Origin: Zoogloea sp.
GTDB lineage: Bacteria; Pseudomonadota; Gammaproteobacteria; Burkholderiales; Rhodocyclaceae
Length of the DNA stretch: 64,000 nucleotides
Assembly (NCBI GenBank): GCA_016789125.1
Contig: JAEUNU010000253.1
Coordinates: forward strand, 1-64,000
Direction of reading: 5' to 3'
A program made the translations under genes and the position numbers. How positions within the stretch are numbered: the first letter of the stretch is position 1; every line of letters begins with the position of its first letter. This document shows, piece after piece, positions 28,724 to 38,341 of the stretch. Under the pieces are notes generated by a model that was not told the DNA's origin, searched no databases, and was given only the letters and a program-made list of their open reading frames with translations.

Positions 28724-31700
28724 GCCTTCTCCTCGGAGCTGTGGGGGGTGGCGGCCGCCTGGGGCGCCCGGCGCCCGGCGAACCAGCTGAAGAACATGGG
28801 GATGAAGATGGTGGCGATGAAGGTGGCTGCCAACATCCCGCCGAACACGCCGGTGCCCATGGATTTGCGGGCGGCGGCGCCGGCGCCGGTCGAGATGACC
28901 AGCGGGAAGACCCCCAGGATGAAGGCCAGCGAGGTCATCACGATGGGCCGGAAGCGCAGCCGCGCGCCTTCGAGGGCGGCCTCGAGCACATGCATGCCCT
29001 CGGCCCGCTTCTGGGCGGCGAACTCGACGATCAGGATGGCGTTCTTGGCGGCGAGGCCGATCAGCACCACCAGGCCGATCTGGAAATAGATGTCGTTGGG
29101 CATGCCGCGGATCATCACCGCCGCCAGCGCGCCGAACAGCGCGAAGGGCACCGACATGATCACCGCCAGCGGCAGCGACCACTTCTCGTACTGGGCGGCG
29201 AGGATCAGGAAGACCATGATGATGCCGAAGCCGAAGGCGATCGCCGAGGTGGTGCCGGTGCGCTTCTCCTGGAAGGCCTGGCCGGTCCAGGCCAGCTCGT
29301 AGCCGGCCGGCAGGGTTTCGCGGGCGACTTCCTCGACGATCCTGATGGCGTCGCCGGTGCTGACCTTGGGGATCGAGTTGCCGAGCACCTTGGCGGCCAG
29401 GAAGCCGTTGAAGCGTTCGAGCTGCTCGGCGCCGACGATCTGCTTGACCTTGATCAGCGTGCCCACCGGCACCATCGCGCCGGCGGCGGAGCGCACATAC
29501 ACCTTGCCCAGGTCGTCGGGCTGGGCGCGGTAGGCTCCGTCGGCCTGGAGCTGGACGCGGTAGGTACGGCCGTTGAGGTTGAAGTCATTCACGTAGAGCG
29601 AGCCCATGGTGGATTGCAGCGTCTGGTAGACGTCGGCCACCGGGATGTCCATCGAGATCGCCTTGGCTTCGTCCACTTCCACGTAGAGCTGCGGTGAGGT
29701 GGGGCGGAAGAAGGTGTTGATGCCGGTGAGCTCGGGGCGCTTCTTGAGGGCTTCGGTGAACTGCTGGATCACGCCGGCAAGCTTCTGCGGGTCGGCGTCG
29801 CCGCGGGCCTGGATGTAGGCCTCGAAGCCGCCGGCGGCGCCCAGGCCGCGGATGGCGGGCGGGTTGAACACCAGGGCCAGGCCGTCGGGCAGGGTCATGC
29901 CGAGGCCGGTGAACTTCTTGGCCAGCTCGTCGGCGCCGGTGCTGCGCTCCGACCAGTCCTTGAGGGGGATGAACACCGTGCCGGCGTTGGGCTTGAGGCC
30001 GCCGCCGATGATGTCGTTGCCGGCGATCACGAAGACCTTGTCGACGCTCTCGTCCTGCTTGAGCTTCTGCTGGAAGCTCTCGCCGGTGACGCGGGTGCGC
30101 TGCAGGCTGGCGCCGTCGGGGAGCATCAGGGCGCTGATGAGGTAGCCCTGGTCTTCGGCCGGCACGAAGCCGCCGGGCACCGCGCGGAACATGAAGATGC
30201 TGCCGCCGACGATGATCGTGCACGCCAGGGCGCCGATGATGCGGTGGTGCAGGGTCTTGTTCACCATCCCGGTGTAGGAGCGGGTGAAGGCGTCGAAGAG
30301 GCGGTTGAAGGGGCGGAAGATGGGGGCTTCTTCGTGCTTGGTCTGCAGCAGCAGCGCGCACAGGGCCGGGGTGAGGGTGAGCGCGACGACACCGGAGAGG
30401 GTCACCGAAATGGCCACCGTCACCGCGAACTGCTGGTAGAGCTTGCCGGCGATGCCGCCGAGGAAGGCCACCGGCACGAACACCGCGCACAGCACCAGCA
30501 CGATCGCCACCACCGCGCCGGAGACTTCGCGCATGGCCTCGATGGCGGCCTCGCGGGGCTGCATCTTCTCTTCCCACATCAGGCGCTCGACGTTCTCGAG
30601 CACCACGATGGCGTCGTCCACCACGATGCCGATCGCCAGCACCATCGCGAACAGGGTGAGGGTGTTGATCGAGAAGCCGAACATCCACAGGCCGGCGAAG
30701 GTGCCGATCAGCGACACCGGCACGGCGATCAGCGGGATCAGCGTGGCGCGCCAGTTCTGGAGGAAGACGAAGACCACCACCGCCACCAGCAGGATGGCCT
30801 CGCCGAGGGTACGCACGACCTCCTCGATCGAGGCCTGCACGAACTTGGTGGTGTCGAAGGGCACCACGTAGTCGACGCCGGTGGGGAACTTCTGCTTCAG
30901 CTCGTCCATGCGGGTGCGCACTTTGGCCGCCACTTCGAGGGCGTTGGCGCCGGATTGCAGGAAGATGCCGACGCCGACCACCGGCTTGCCGAGCAGGGTG
31001 GTGCTGGCGTCGTAGTTCTGGGCGCCGAGCTCGACCCGGGCCACGTCCTTCACCCGGAGCACGCCGTTCGGGCCGGCGGCGCGCACCACGATGTTGCCGA
31101 ACTCCTCGGGGGAGCTTAGGCGCCCCTTGGCGGTGACGGTGTACACCAGCTGCTGGCCGGCGGGGGCCGGCTCCTGGCCGATCTTGCCGGCGGCGTTCTG
31201 GCGGTTCTGGGCGGCGATGGCGTTGGCGATGTCGGTGGCCGTCACCCCCAGCTGGGCCATGCGGTCGGGCTTCAGCCACAGGCGGATGGAGTAGTCGAGG
31301 GCGCCGAAGATCTGCGCGTCACCCACGCCGGGGATGCGCTTGAGGTCGTCGAGCACGTTGACCAGCGCGTAGTTGGAGAGGAACAGCGGTGTCCGGCTGG
31401 CATCCGGCGAGGTCAGGGTGGTGACCATCAGGATGTCGTTGGAGCGCTTCTGCACCGTCACGCCGAACTGGCGCACCACGTCGGGCAGGCGCGGCTCGGC
31501 GATCTTGACGCGGTTGTTGACGTTGACGGTGGCCATGTCGACGTTGGTGCCGACCTCGAAGGAGGCGGTGATCGTCAGGCTGCCGTTGGACGAGGCGGTG
31601 GAGTTGAAATACAGCAGGTTCTCGACCCCCGACAGCTGCTCCTCGATGGGGGCGGCCACGGTTTTGGCGAGGGTTTCGGCGGAGGCGCCGGGGTAGGAGG

Positions 31701-31839
31701 CGGTGATCACCACCGTCGGCGGGGTGATCTCGGGGTATTGGGCGATGGGCAGCGCGCGCGCGGCCATCAGGCCGGCGATCACGATGATGATCGAGATGAC
31801 CGAAGCGAAGATCGGCCGGTTGATGAAGAAACGTGACAT
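28720..31839 (-). CDS. RND multidrug efflux pump, inner-membrane (AcrB/MexB family)
   Basis: A 1039-aa HAE1-type RND transporter, full length for the family. It starts MSRFFINRPIFASVISI. The proton-relay Asp pair is in helix 4 (AIGIVVDDAIVVLENVER) and there is a Lys in helix 10 (RKSMGTGVFGGM context). Porter-domain marks include PEITPPTVVITASYPGASAE, FNSTASSNGSLTITASFEVG and GLKPNAGTVFIPLKDW. Twelve transmembrane helices with two large periplasmic loops are evident. It exports hydrophobic drugs or solvents by proton antiport; its substrates are not predictable. The gene starts 13 bp after the adaptor gene. Confidence 0.95.
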   Translation of the reverse strand: MSRFFINRPIFASVISIIIVIAGLMAARALPIAQYPEITPPTVVITASYPGASAETLAKTVAAPIEEQLSGVENLLYFNSTASSNGSLTITASFEVGTNVDMATVNVNNRVKIAEPRLPDVVRQFGVTVQKRSNDILMVTTLTSPDASRTPLFLSNYALVNVLDDLKRIPGVGDAQIFGALDYSIRLWLKPDRMAQLGVTATDIANAIAAQNRQNAAGKIGQEPAPAGQQLVYTVTAKGRLSSPEEFGNIVVRAAGPNGVLRVKDVARVELGAQNYDASTTLLGKPVVGVGIFLQSGANALEVAAKVRTRMDELKQKFPTGVDYVVPFDTTKFVQASIEEVVRTLGEAILLVAVVVFVFLQNWRATLIPLIAVPVSLIGTFAGLWMFGFSINTLTLFAMVLAIGIVVDDAIVVLENVERLMWEEKMQPREAAIEAMREVSGAVVAIVLVLCAVFVPVAFLGGIAGKLYQQFAVTVAISVTLSGVVALTLTPALCALLLQTKHEEAPIFRPFNRLFDAFTRSYTGMVNKTLHHRIIGALACTIIVGGSIFMFRAVPGGFVPAEDQGYLISALMLPDGASLQRTRVTGESFQQKLKQDESVDKVFVIAGNDIIGGGLKPNAGTVFIPLKDWSERSTGADELAKKFTGLGMTLPDGLALVFNPPAIRGLGAAGGFEAYIQARGDADPQKLAGVIQQFTEALKKRPELTGINTFFRPTSPQLYVEVDEAKAISMDIPVADVYQTLQSTMGSLYVNDFNLNGRTYRVQLQADGAYRAQPDDLGKVYVRSAAGAMVPVGTLIKVKQIVGAEQLERFNGFLAAKVLGNSIPKVSTGDAIRIVEEVARETLPAGYELAWTGQAFQEKRTGTTSAIAFGFGIIMVFLILAAQYEKWSLPLAVIMSVPFALFGALAAVMIRGMPNDIYFQIGLVVLIGLAAKNAILIVEFAAQKRAEGMHVLEAALEGARLRFRPIVMTSLAFILGVFPLVISTGAGAAARKSMGTGVFGGMLAATFIATIFIPMFFSWFAGRRAPQAAATPHSSEEKA

Positions 31840-31852
31840 CGTGCGTGCTCCC

Positions 31853-33064
31853 TCAACCCTTCGCCGCCGGGGCGGCCGCGGGCGCTGCGCCCGGCTTGGC
31901 GGCACCCGGTGCGCCGGGGCCTTCGCCCGGGGCGTGGGGGGCGACGGTTGCGCCGGGGCGGGCCTTCATGAGGTTGTCGACGATCACCTTGTCGCCGGCC
32001 TTCAGGCCGTCCAGGATCACCCAGTCGGTGCCGCTCCAGCGGCCGGTCTTGACCGGGCGCGGCTCGACCTTGTTGTCGGCGCCGACGGTCATCACGATGG
32101 GGCCCTTGTCGGTCTGCATCACCGCGGCCTGGGGCACCTTGAAGACGCCGCTGCGCTCGCCGGTGATCAGCCGGGCACGCACGAACTGGCCGGGCAGCAG
32201 GCGGCCTTCGGGGTTTGCGAACTCACCGCGCAGTTGCAGCGTGCCGAGCTTGGGGTCGATCTGGCTGGCGGCGAAGTTGAGCTTGCCGCGCACCGGGTAG
32301 CTGCTGCCGTCGGGCAGCACCAGCTCGACGCCGCGGATGGCCTGGGGCTTGAAGCGGCCGTCGGGCATCGCCGCCGTCAGCTCGGCCTCGGGGATCGAGA
32401 AGCGCACCCACATCGGGTTGACCTGCACCACGGTGGTCAGCAGGGTGCCGCCGCCGGTGGCGAGCAGGGTGCCTTCGGAGACCACCGAGCGGCCGGTGAT
32501 GCCGCCCACCGGGGCGGTGACGGTGGCGTAGGAGAGGTTCAGTTCGGCCTGGCGCAGGGCGGCCTGGGCTGCCTGCACGGTGGCCGTGGCGACGTTGTTG
32601 TCGGAGCTGGCGGTGTCGTATTCGCGCTGGCTGATGGCCTGCTGGGCGAGCAGGCCCTTGAGGCGGGCGGCCTCGCGCTGGGTCTGCTCGACGCGGGCCC
32701 TGGCTTCGGCGAGCTGCGCCCGGGCCTGGGCGACGGCGGTCTCGAGGGGCGCCCGGTCGATCTGGTAGAGCGCCTGGCCGGCCTTCACCGCCGAGCCTTC
32801 TTCGAAGACGCGCTTCTCGAGGATGCCGCCGACGCGGGCGCGGACCTCCACTTCGCGGGCGCCCTCGGTCTGGGCGACGGCCTCGACGCTGGTCTCGACG
32901 CGGGTCGGCTGCATCTCGAGGGCAGTCACCGGCAGCGGCGGCATGGCGCCACCCGGCGGGCCGGCGGGCGGCTGCTCCTTGCCGGAGCAGGCGGCGAGCA
33001 GGAGGGTGGCGGAAAGGGTCGACAGGCCAAGGCCGGCGAGACGGGTGGCGGAACGGACGGTCAC
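31853..33064 (-). CDS. RND efflux periplasmic adaptor (AcrA/MexA family lipoprotein)
   Basis: A 403-aa membrane fusion protein. A signal with lipobox LLAAC is followed by the lipoyl/hairpin region (VRARVGGILEKRVFEEGSAV, ALYQIDRAPLETAVAQARAQ), a long alpha-helical hairpin, and VTAPVGGITGRSVVSEGTL. The C-terminus is Ala/Pro/Gly-rich. GTG 33064 is chosen: GGAG stands 6 bases upstream and the predicted promoter -10 (33107-33112) excludes the ATG at 33106. It bridges the pump and the outer-membrane channel. Confidence 0.92.
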   Translation of the reverse strand: MTVRSATRLAGLGLSTLSATLLLAACSGKEQPPAGPPGGAMPPLPVTALEMQPTRVETSVEAVAQTEGAREVEVRARVGGILEKRVFEEGSAVKAGQALYQIDRAPLETAVAQARAQLAEARARVEQTQREAARLKGLLAQQAISQREYDTASSDNNVATATVQAAQAALRQAELNLSYATVTAPVGGITGRSVVSEGTLLATGGGTLLTTVVQVNPMWVRFSIPEAELTAAMPDGRFKPQAIRGVELVLPDGSSYPVRGKLNFAASQIDPKLGTLQLRGEFANPEGRLLPGQFVRARLITGERSGVFKVPQAAVMQTDKGPIVMTVGADNKVEPRPVKTGRWSGTDWVILDGLKAGDKVIVDNLMKARPGATVAPHAPGEGPGAPGAAKPGAAPAAAPAAKG

Positions 33065-33106
33065 GATGATCTCCGGGGGCTGGATTTCTGATGGGGCTTG
33101 GGGCAT

Positions 33107-33134
33107 AGTTTATACAAACACGGTTGTATGTAAA
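33107..33134 (-). promoter_or_regulatory. Efflux operon promoter with TetR-type operator in the spacer
   Basis: Toward the pump genes TTTACA (33129-33134) and TAAACT (33107-33112) form -35 and -10 with a 16-bp spacer. The dyad ATACAA-N6-TTGTAT (33112-33129) fills that spacer, so a bound TetR dimer would block polymerase. The divergent tetR gene starts 113 bp away, and the arrangement resembles TtgR/AcrR control. Confidence 0.65.
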
Positions 33135-33241
33135 TAGCCCGGCACGTAAGGGTGGGTAAAGATTGCGCCCATCGGATTGCGCCACACCGAAGGCCGCTCC
33201 CGGGCATGCCGCGAAGATAATACCGACTTTAGAACAGGCCG

Positions 33242-33847
33242 ATGGTTCGTAAAACGAAAGAAGAAGCCGAGATCACCCGCCTGCACATCATCGATGCTGC
33301 GCGCCGGGTGTTTCTGCAATGCGGGGTGAGCCACACTTCCCTCGAAAAGATCGCCGCCGCCGCCGGCGTGACCCGCGGTGCGGTGTATTGGCATTTCCGC
33401 AACAAGAGCGAGCTGTTCTTTGCGATGCGCGAGGACGCGATACTGCCCTTCGTCGACCGGGTGGTCTTCGACGCCGACGACGAGGAGCCGCTGGCGGGCA
33501 TCGAGACCGCCCTGCTGGAGATCTTCCGGGTCCTCGCCGACGAGCAGAAGACCCGCGAGACCCTGGAGATCGTCTCCTTCAAGTGCGAATACGTGGATGA
33601 GTTCCTGCCGCTGATGGGCTGCTCGGCGGGCCAGCAGGCCTTCCTCGACGACCTGACCCGCGCCTACGCCCGCGCCGCCGCCCGCGGCCTGCTGCGCCCG
33701 GGCCCGACCCCGGAGGTGCTGGCGACGGATACCTTCATGTTCGTCGGCGGGCTGGTCAAGCACTGGCTGGAAGGCGAGCCCGAGTCGCCCTTCCGCCAGG
33801 GCGCCGAAGATCTGGTCCGCGCCCACGTGGCCCTGCGCCGGGCCTGA
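33242..33847 (+). CDS. TetR/AcrR-family repressor of the efflux operon
   Basis: A 201-aa regulator. The N-terminal HTH (about 10-58) has IIDAARRVFLQCGVSHTSLE and AGVTRGAVYWHFRNKSELF, the AcrR/TtgR/MtrR signature. The C-terminal helical domain binds ligand and makes dimers (EIVSFKCEYVDEFLPL resembles TtgR relatives). It is divergent from the pump operon across a 177-bp region that contains the operator, so it most likely represses the pump and responds to its substrates. Confidence 0.9.
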   Translation: MVRKTKEEAEITRLHIIDAARRVFLQCGVSHTSLEKIAAAAGVTRGAVYWHFRNKSELFFAMREDAILPFVDRVVFDADDEEPLAGIETALLEIFRVLADEQKTRETLEIVSFKCEYVDEFLPLMGCSAGQQAFLDDLTRAYARAAARGLLRPGPTPEVLATDTFMFVGGLVKHWLEGEPESPFRQGAEDLVRAHVALRRA

Positions 33848-33856
33848 GGCTGGCTG

Positions 33857-34967
33857 TCAGGGCTCCGGCGGCGTCTGGACGGCGCCGGGGAGCCAGCGGG
33901 GCCGGCCGGCCCGCGGCCGCGTGCCGGCCGGAAAGCGGAACTCCGCCTCGGGCGCGAGCCCACTGTCGGCGGCGGACGGCACCGGCGCCAGCTGCGGGCC
34001 GGCCCAGCCCGAATCCGGCAGCGGCGTGGCGGCCGGCAGCCGCGTGTTGCCCTGGTGGTCGCCGGGCATCGCCTCGACGAAGCTGCCCGGCCCGGCCAGC
34101 AGGTTGTTGCGCGTGGTCACGCGGGTGTCGTCCGGCAGGCGTTCGAACCACACGCGTACGAACTGGGCGGGGTGAGTGCCGTCGTTGATCAGGGTGTTGT
34201 GGGACATCTGCAGCCGGTTCACAGGCCAGCGGCCGTTCTCGGCACCGTAGGAGACGATCGCCGGGTTGTCGGTGGTGGCGCTCTGGGCGATCAGGTTGCC
34301 CACCACCCGCGCGTCGCCCCCCTCCGGAAACTCCAGCTCGTAGGATGCCTCGCCCTCCGCGCCGTCGGCGATGAAGTTGTAGCGGACGTCATTCACGCGG
34401 GCCCGGCTCTTCACCAGGTGGCCTCCGTGACCCTTCTCGAAACGGCTGCCCTCAAGGGTGAAGCGGGCGATCCGCCCGACGTAGAGCAGGTGCGCCGGCC
34501 GCGGCCCGCCGCAGGCGGCGTGGCGGAAGATGCTGTCGCGGATGCTGAGCTCCATGTCCTCGAAGACGCAGTCGCGCACCGTCAGGCAGCCGCGTTCGAA
34601 GCGTATGTCGGCGCCGTGGCCGGCGGCCATCCGGGCGCCGCGGAGCTCGATGCTGTCGATGCGGACCTGCCCGTCGCGGATCACCCAGATGGCCTTGTCC
34701 TCGGCGGCCTGGCCCGCTGCGAGGAGCACCGGGCGCCCGCCGATTCCGCGCAGGGTGAGGGATTTCTGCGTCCACACGGCCACGTCGCCCCGGTAGGTGC
34801 CAGCGCGGATCAGCACTGTGTCGCCATCGCGGGCGAGGCGCGGCGTCGGCGATGCGGGTGACGGCTTCCCTGGGCCCGACGGTGATCTCCGCTGCCACGG
34901 CAGGCAGCGTCACGAGGATGGCGGCCAGCAGCGTGGTGGCTTGGCGGTGGAGGAGGGCGATGGGCAT
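33857..34967 (-). pseudogene. Secreted right-handed beta-helix protein, frameshifted
   Basis: The start at 34967 (GGGAG upstream) gives a signal peptide, MPIALLHRQATTLLAAILVT, and the family opening EITVGPREAVTRIADAA. The reading frame then breaks at about 34838-34844, within a GCG-rich run. In another frame LARDGDTVLIRAGTYRGDV continues directly into 310 more residues of pectate-lyase-like beta-helix repeats (NNLLAGPGSF, NTLINDGTHPAQF, YNFIADGAEGEAS). Two missing or one extra base explains it. This is either a real inactivation or a base-calling error. Intact, it would be about 370 aa and periplasmic or surface-located. Confidence 0.75.
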
Positions 34968-35059
34968 CGGATCTCCCAGGCCCGGGGCGGCGATTGCACG
35001 GGCAGCCCGGGATGGGGGCTCAGCGTGACGGTGTGTCGTCGCCCGATGGGCTGCGTAGG

Positions 35060-35065
35060 TATACT
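35060..35065 (+). promoter_or_regulatory. Possible -10 element of the beta-helix gene
   Basis: TATACT lies 31 bases before the start codon in the 129-bp divergent gap, the only AT-rich hexamer there that resembles TATAAT. No convincing -35 accompanies it. Confidence 0.3.
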
Positions 35066-35096
35066 GGATTAATCAGCCCCCCCTGTCCGGACAAAA

Positions 35097-36542
35097 ATGG
35101 CCAGCAAACCGAAGCCCGCACGCCCGTCCCGCCGTTGGCCCCTGTGGCTTCTCTTCTTTTGCGCCGCGTTTGCTGCGCTGTTTGCCATGGCGGCGCTGGT
35201 GCTTGAGACGCGGGGGCGCCCTCCGCGCCTGCTTGGCCCCTACCTCGAGCGTCGCGCGTCCGGCCATAATCCGCTCATCGTGTCGATCGGCGAGCGTCTC
35301 GATGCGCTGCTGACCTGGCTCGACCGGGGGGCGCCGCCGGTCGGGACGCCGGTGATTCCGTGGGGCGCCCCGCTGACCGCGCTGCCGCCCGCCGGGGGCT
35401 CGACCACCGTGCTGGTCGGCAGCGCCGTGGAGCTCACCGACGCGATCCGCCAGGCCCAGCCGGGCGACGTCATCACTCTTCTGCCCGGTACCTACCGCTT
35501 CGCCGGGCCGTCCATTCCGGTCAACCGCCCGGGCCGCGAGAGTTCGCCGATCACGGTCCGCGCCGAGAAGCCGGGTGCGGCGCGGCTGGAGTTCAATATC
35601 CTTGAGGGCTTCCACGTGACTGCGCCGTGGTGGGTCTTCGAGAACCTGCACATCCAGGGCGTCTGCACCGATCATTCCGATTGCGAGCACGCCTTCCACG
35701 TGGTGGGCAAGGGCAGTCACTTCGTCGCCCGCAACAACACCATCCTCAACTTCAACGCCCATTTCAAGATCAACGGCGAAGGCGCCCAGCCCGATAATGG
35801 GCTGATCATCGGCAACGTGTTGCGCAACACGGCAGTGCGCGCCACATCCAACCCGGTGACGCCCATCGACCTGGTCGGCGCCAGCAACTGGACGGTGCGT
35901 GGCAACCTGATCGCCGACTTCGTCAAGGGTCAGGGCGACGGCATCAGCTATGGCGCCTTCGCCAAGGGGGCCGGCGGCAACAACCGCTTCGTCGCCAACA
36001 CGGTGGTCTGCGAGCACCTGCTGCGCGACGCCCGGGGCCAGCGTGTCGGGCTGTCCCTGGGCGGTGGTGGCACTTCGCCGGGGGCCTGTCGCGACGGGCG
36101 CTGCGTGGTGGAGCAGGAGGGCAGCTTGATAGAGTCGAATCTGGTTGCCGACTGTTCTGATGCGGGCATCTACCTCAACCGCGCTGCCCAGAGTCGGTTG
36201 CGCCACAATACACTGCTCGACACCGGTGGCATCCTGTTGCGCTTCCTCGAGACCAGTGCAGACCTGGATGGCAACCTGGTGGATGGCGCGGTGCAGGTGG
36301 CTGACGGGGCGATCCTGCGCAAGGGTGACAATCGGGTGAGTTCAATGACGCGGCTGTATCTCGGCTCGCACCCGGTGCGGGCGCTGTTCCGCGACGTGTC
36401 GGCCTTCGATCTCGGCTGGGCCGGCGAGCCGCCGCAGCGTGTCGAGCCGGCGGCCCAGGTGGCTGACCTGTGCGGCGGGGTGCGCCAAACGGCGCAGACC
36501 TACGGCGCCTTCGAAGATTTCCGGAGCTGCGTGAAGCGCTGA
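35097..36542 (+). CDS. Membrane-anchored beta-helix protein (polysaccharide-lyase-like)
   Basis: A 481-aa protein. One N-terminal membrane helix (about 14-35) is followed by an extracytoplasmic region. From residue 105 it shows the chondroitinase-B/PL6-like opening DAIRQAQPGDVITLLPGTYR and repeated coil turns such as FENLHIQGVCTDHSDCEHAF, RNNTILNFNAHFKINGEG and GNLIADFVKGQGDGISYG, with several Cys. It may bind or cleave a polysaccharide; catalytic residues cannot be assigned. It is divergent from the frameshifted beta-helix gene, so the pair may once have served the same glycan. Confidence 0.7.
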   Translation: MASKPKPARPSRRWPLWLLFFCAAFAALFAMAALVLETRGRPPRLLGPYLERRASGHNPLIVSIGERLDALLTWLDRGAPPVGTPVIPWGAPLTALPPAGGSTTVLVGSAVELTDAIRQAQPGDVITLLPGTYRFAGPSIPVNRPGRESSPITVRAEKPGAARLEFNILEGFHVTAPWWVFENLHIQGVCTDHSDCEHAFHVVGKGSHFVARNNTILNFNAHFKINGEGAQPDNGLIIGNVLRNTAVRATSNPVTPIDLVGASNWTVRGNLIADFVKGQGDGISYGAFAKGAGGNNRFVANTVVCEHLLRDARGQRVGLSLGGGGTSPGACRDGRCVVEQEGSLIESNLVADCSDAGIYLNRAAQSRLRHNTLLDTGGILLRFLETSADLDGNLVDGAVQVADGAILRKGDNRVSSMTRLYLGSHPVRALFRDVSAFDLGWAGEPPQRVEPAAQVADLCGGVRQTAQTYGAFEDFRSCVKR

Positions 36543-36655
36543 AGGCCTGCTTGCAGCCTGCGGTTATCGCGGCGCTGGCCGCGGCGGATGCCGGCATCGC
36601 TTGACCCGCGGCACTCCGCGCCGCAGCATTGCAGGGCCCGTCTTCAGTGTGCCCG

Positions 36656-37624
36656 ATGGCCGTGACCTCCCGCCCTACCGAACCGCTGCCGTCCCTGCGT
36701 TCCCGCCCCGTCCTCGCCGGTTTCCTGGCCACGCGCCCGGCCTTTCTCGGGGTGACCCTGTGCGCCTGCCTGATCGGCCTCGCCGTGGCCCACGGCAGCG
36801 GCGTGCCGCTCGATGCGCTCAAGGCCGCGGCGACGGTGTTCCTTGCGCTGCTGGCCCACGCCGGCATCAACGTGCTCAACGATTACTTCGATGCCCGCAG
36901 CGGTGCCGACGCGGCCAATGTCGAGCGGGTCTTCCCCTTCACCGGCGGCAGCCGTTTCATCCAGAACGGTGTACTCAGCGAGGCCGAGACGGCGCGCCTT
37001 GGCTGGGGGCTGCTGCTGCCCGTGGTGCCGGCCGGGCTGTGGCTGGCGTGGCAGTCCGGGCCGGGGCTGGTCGGCATCGGGCTGGCCGGGCTGGTGATCG
37101 GCTGGGCCTACAGCGCGCCGCCGTTCGCGCTGGCCTCCCGCGGGCTGGGCGAAGCCGCGGTGGCGGCCGGCTGGCTGGTGGTGGTGGTGGGCAGCGACTA
37201 CGTGCAGCGCGGCGCCTTCGCCCTTACGCCGCTGCAGGCCGGGCTGTCGTATGCGCTGCTGGTGGCGGCGATCCTGTTCATCAACGAATTCCCCGACCGG
37301 CGCGGCGACGCGGCCGCCGGCAAGCGCACGCTGGTGGTGCGCCTCGGCCCGGACGGGGCCAAGTGGGCCTGGCTCGGCCTGGTGCTGGCGGCCTACGGCT
37401 GGCTGGTGCTGATGGTCGGGCGCGGCTACCTGCCCCAGGGCGCGGCCGCCGCGGCGCTCACGCTGATCCTGTCGTTCCGCGCGGCGCGCAGCCTGCTCGC
37501 CCACGCGGCCGAGCCTTCCGAGCTGGCGCCGGCCCTCCGGCTGACGATCGCCGCCGCCCACCTGCATGGCCTCGTCCTGGCCGCCACCCTGGCCCTCGGA
37601 CGCTGGCCCGGAGCCCTGTCATGA
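36656..37624 (+). CDS. UbiA-family prenyltransferase (MenA-like)
   Basis: A 322-aa inner-membrane enzyme with eight to nine helices. The first Asp-rich motif is NVLNDYFDARSGAD and the second is INEFPDRRGDAAAGKRTLVVRLG, as in MenA/UbiA enzymes that attach a polyprenyl chain to an aromatic ring. The N-D-Y-F-D form and the ADAAN continuation are closer to MenA than to UbiA, but no other menaquinone gene is present, so the acceptor is unknown. The stop overlaps the HAD gene start by 4 bp. Confidence 0.82.
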   Translation: MAVTSRPTEPLPSLRSRPVLAGFLATRPAFLGVTLCACLIGLAVAHGSGVPLDALKAAATVFLALLAHAGINVLNDYFDARSGADAANVERVFPFTGGSRFIQNGVLSEAETARLGWGLLLPVVPAGLWLAWQSGPGLVGIGLAGLVIGWAYSAPPFALASRGLGEAAVAAGWLVVVVGSDYVQRGAFALTPLQAGLSYALLVAAILFINEFPDRRGDAAAGKRTLVVRLGPDGAKWAWLGLVLAAYGWLVLMVGRGYLPQGAAAAALTLILSFRAARSLLAHAAEPSELAPALRLTIAAAHLHGLVLAATLALGRWPGALS

Positions 37625-38307
37625 GTTTTGCACCGGCATTCAGTGCCCTCGACATCCACGGCGTCATCTTTGACATGGACGGCCTGCTCCTCGACAGCGA
37701 GCGGGTGGCGCTGGCCACCGTCGCGGCGGCCGCCGCCGAGATGGGCATCGCCTGGCCGCCCGAGCTTGGCCTGGCGATGGTCGGCCTCAACTCGAAGGAC
37801 GGCCAGCACGTGATCCGCCGCCATCTGGGCGAGGATTTCCCGGTGGACCAGCTCTACGAACACTTCGGGCGCATCTACGAGGCGCGCATCGCGAGCAGCG
37901 CGATCCCGCTGATGGAGGGCGTCACCGAGCTCTTCGACGTGCTCGATACGCTGGCCCTGGGCCGTGTGGTGGCCACCTCGACGCGGCGCTCCCGGGCCGA
38001 GCCCAAGCTCGCCGCCGCCGGCCTGATCGAGCGGGTGCACGGCATGGTCTGTGGCGACGAGGTGAGCCGCGGCAAGCCGGCGCCGGACATCTTCATAAAG
38101 GCCGCCGAGCGCCTCGGCGTGCCGGTGGCGAACTGCCTGGTGCTCGAAGACTCCAACGCCGGCGTGCGCGGCGCCCTGGCCGCCGGCGCCCGCGTGGTGA
38201 TGGTGCCCGACCTGCTGATCCCCGCCGACGACGTGCGCGCCGCCGGCGTGCCGCTGGCCCGCAGCCTGCACGACCTGGCCGCCTTCCTGACCGGCCGGGC
38301 CGCCTGA
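37621..38307 (+). CDS. HAD-superfamily phosphatase (beta-phosphoglucomutase-like)
   Basis: A 228-aa cytosolic hydrolase. Motif I is FDMDGLLLDSE (nucleophile and general acid Asp), motif II is in VVATSTRRS, the Lys motif is SRGKPAPDIF and motif IV is VLEDSNAGVRGA. A C1-type helical cap lies between. It belongs to the subfamily of small sugar-phosphate and nucleotide phosphatases; the substrate is unassigned. It is coupled by ATGA to the prenyltransferase gene. Confidence 0.85.
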   Translation: MSFAPAFSALDIHGVIFDMDGLLLDSERVALATVAAAAAEMGIAWPPELGLAMVGLNSKDGQHVIRRHLGEDFPVDQLYEHFGRIYEARIASSAIPLMEGVTELFDVLDTLALGRVVATSTRRSRAEPKLAAAGLIERVHGMVCGDEVSRGKPAPDIFIKAAERLGVPVANCLVLEDSNAGVRGALAAGARVVMVPDLLIPADDVRAAGVPLARSLHDLAAFLTGRAA

Positions 38308-38341
38308 AACCCCGATTCCCCTGCCTTTACGGAGTGCAAGC

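Noticed and set aside
33065..33106. A longer adaptor protein starting at ATG 33106
   Set aside because: It would begin at the predicted -10 edge and places a non-signal segment before the lipoprotein signal; GTG 33064 has a better ribosome site.
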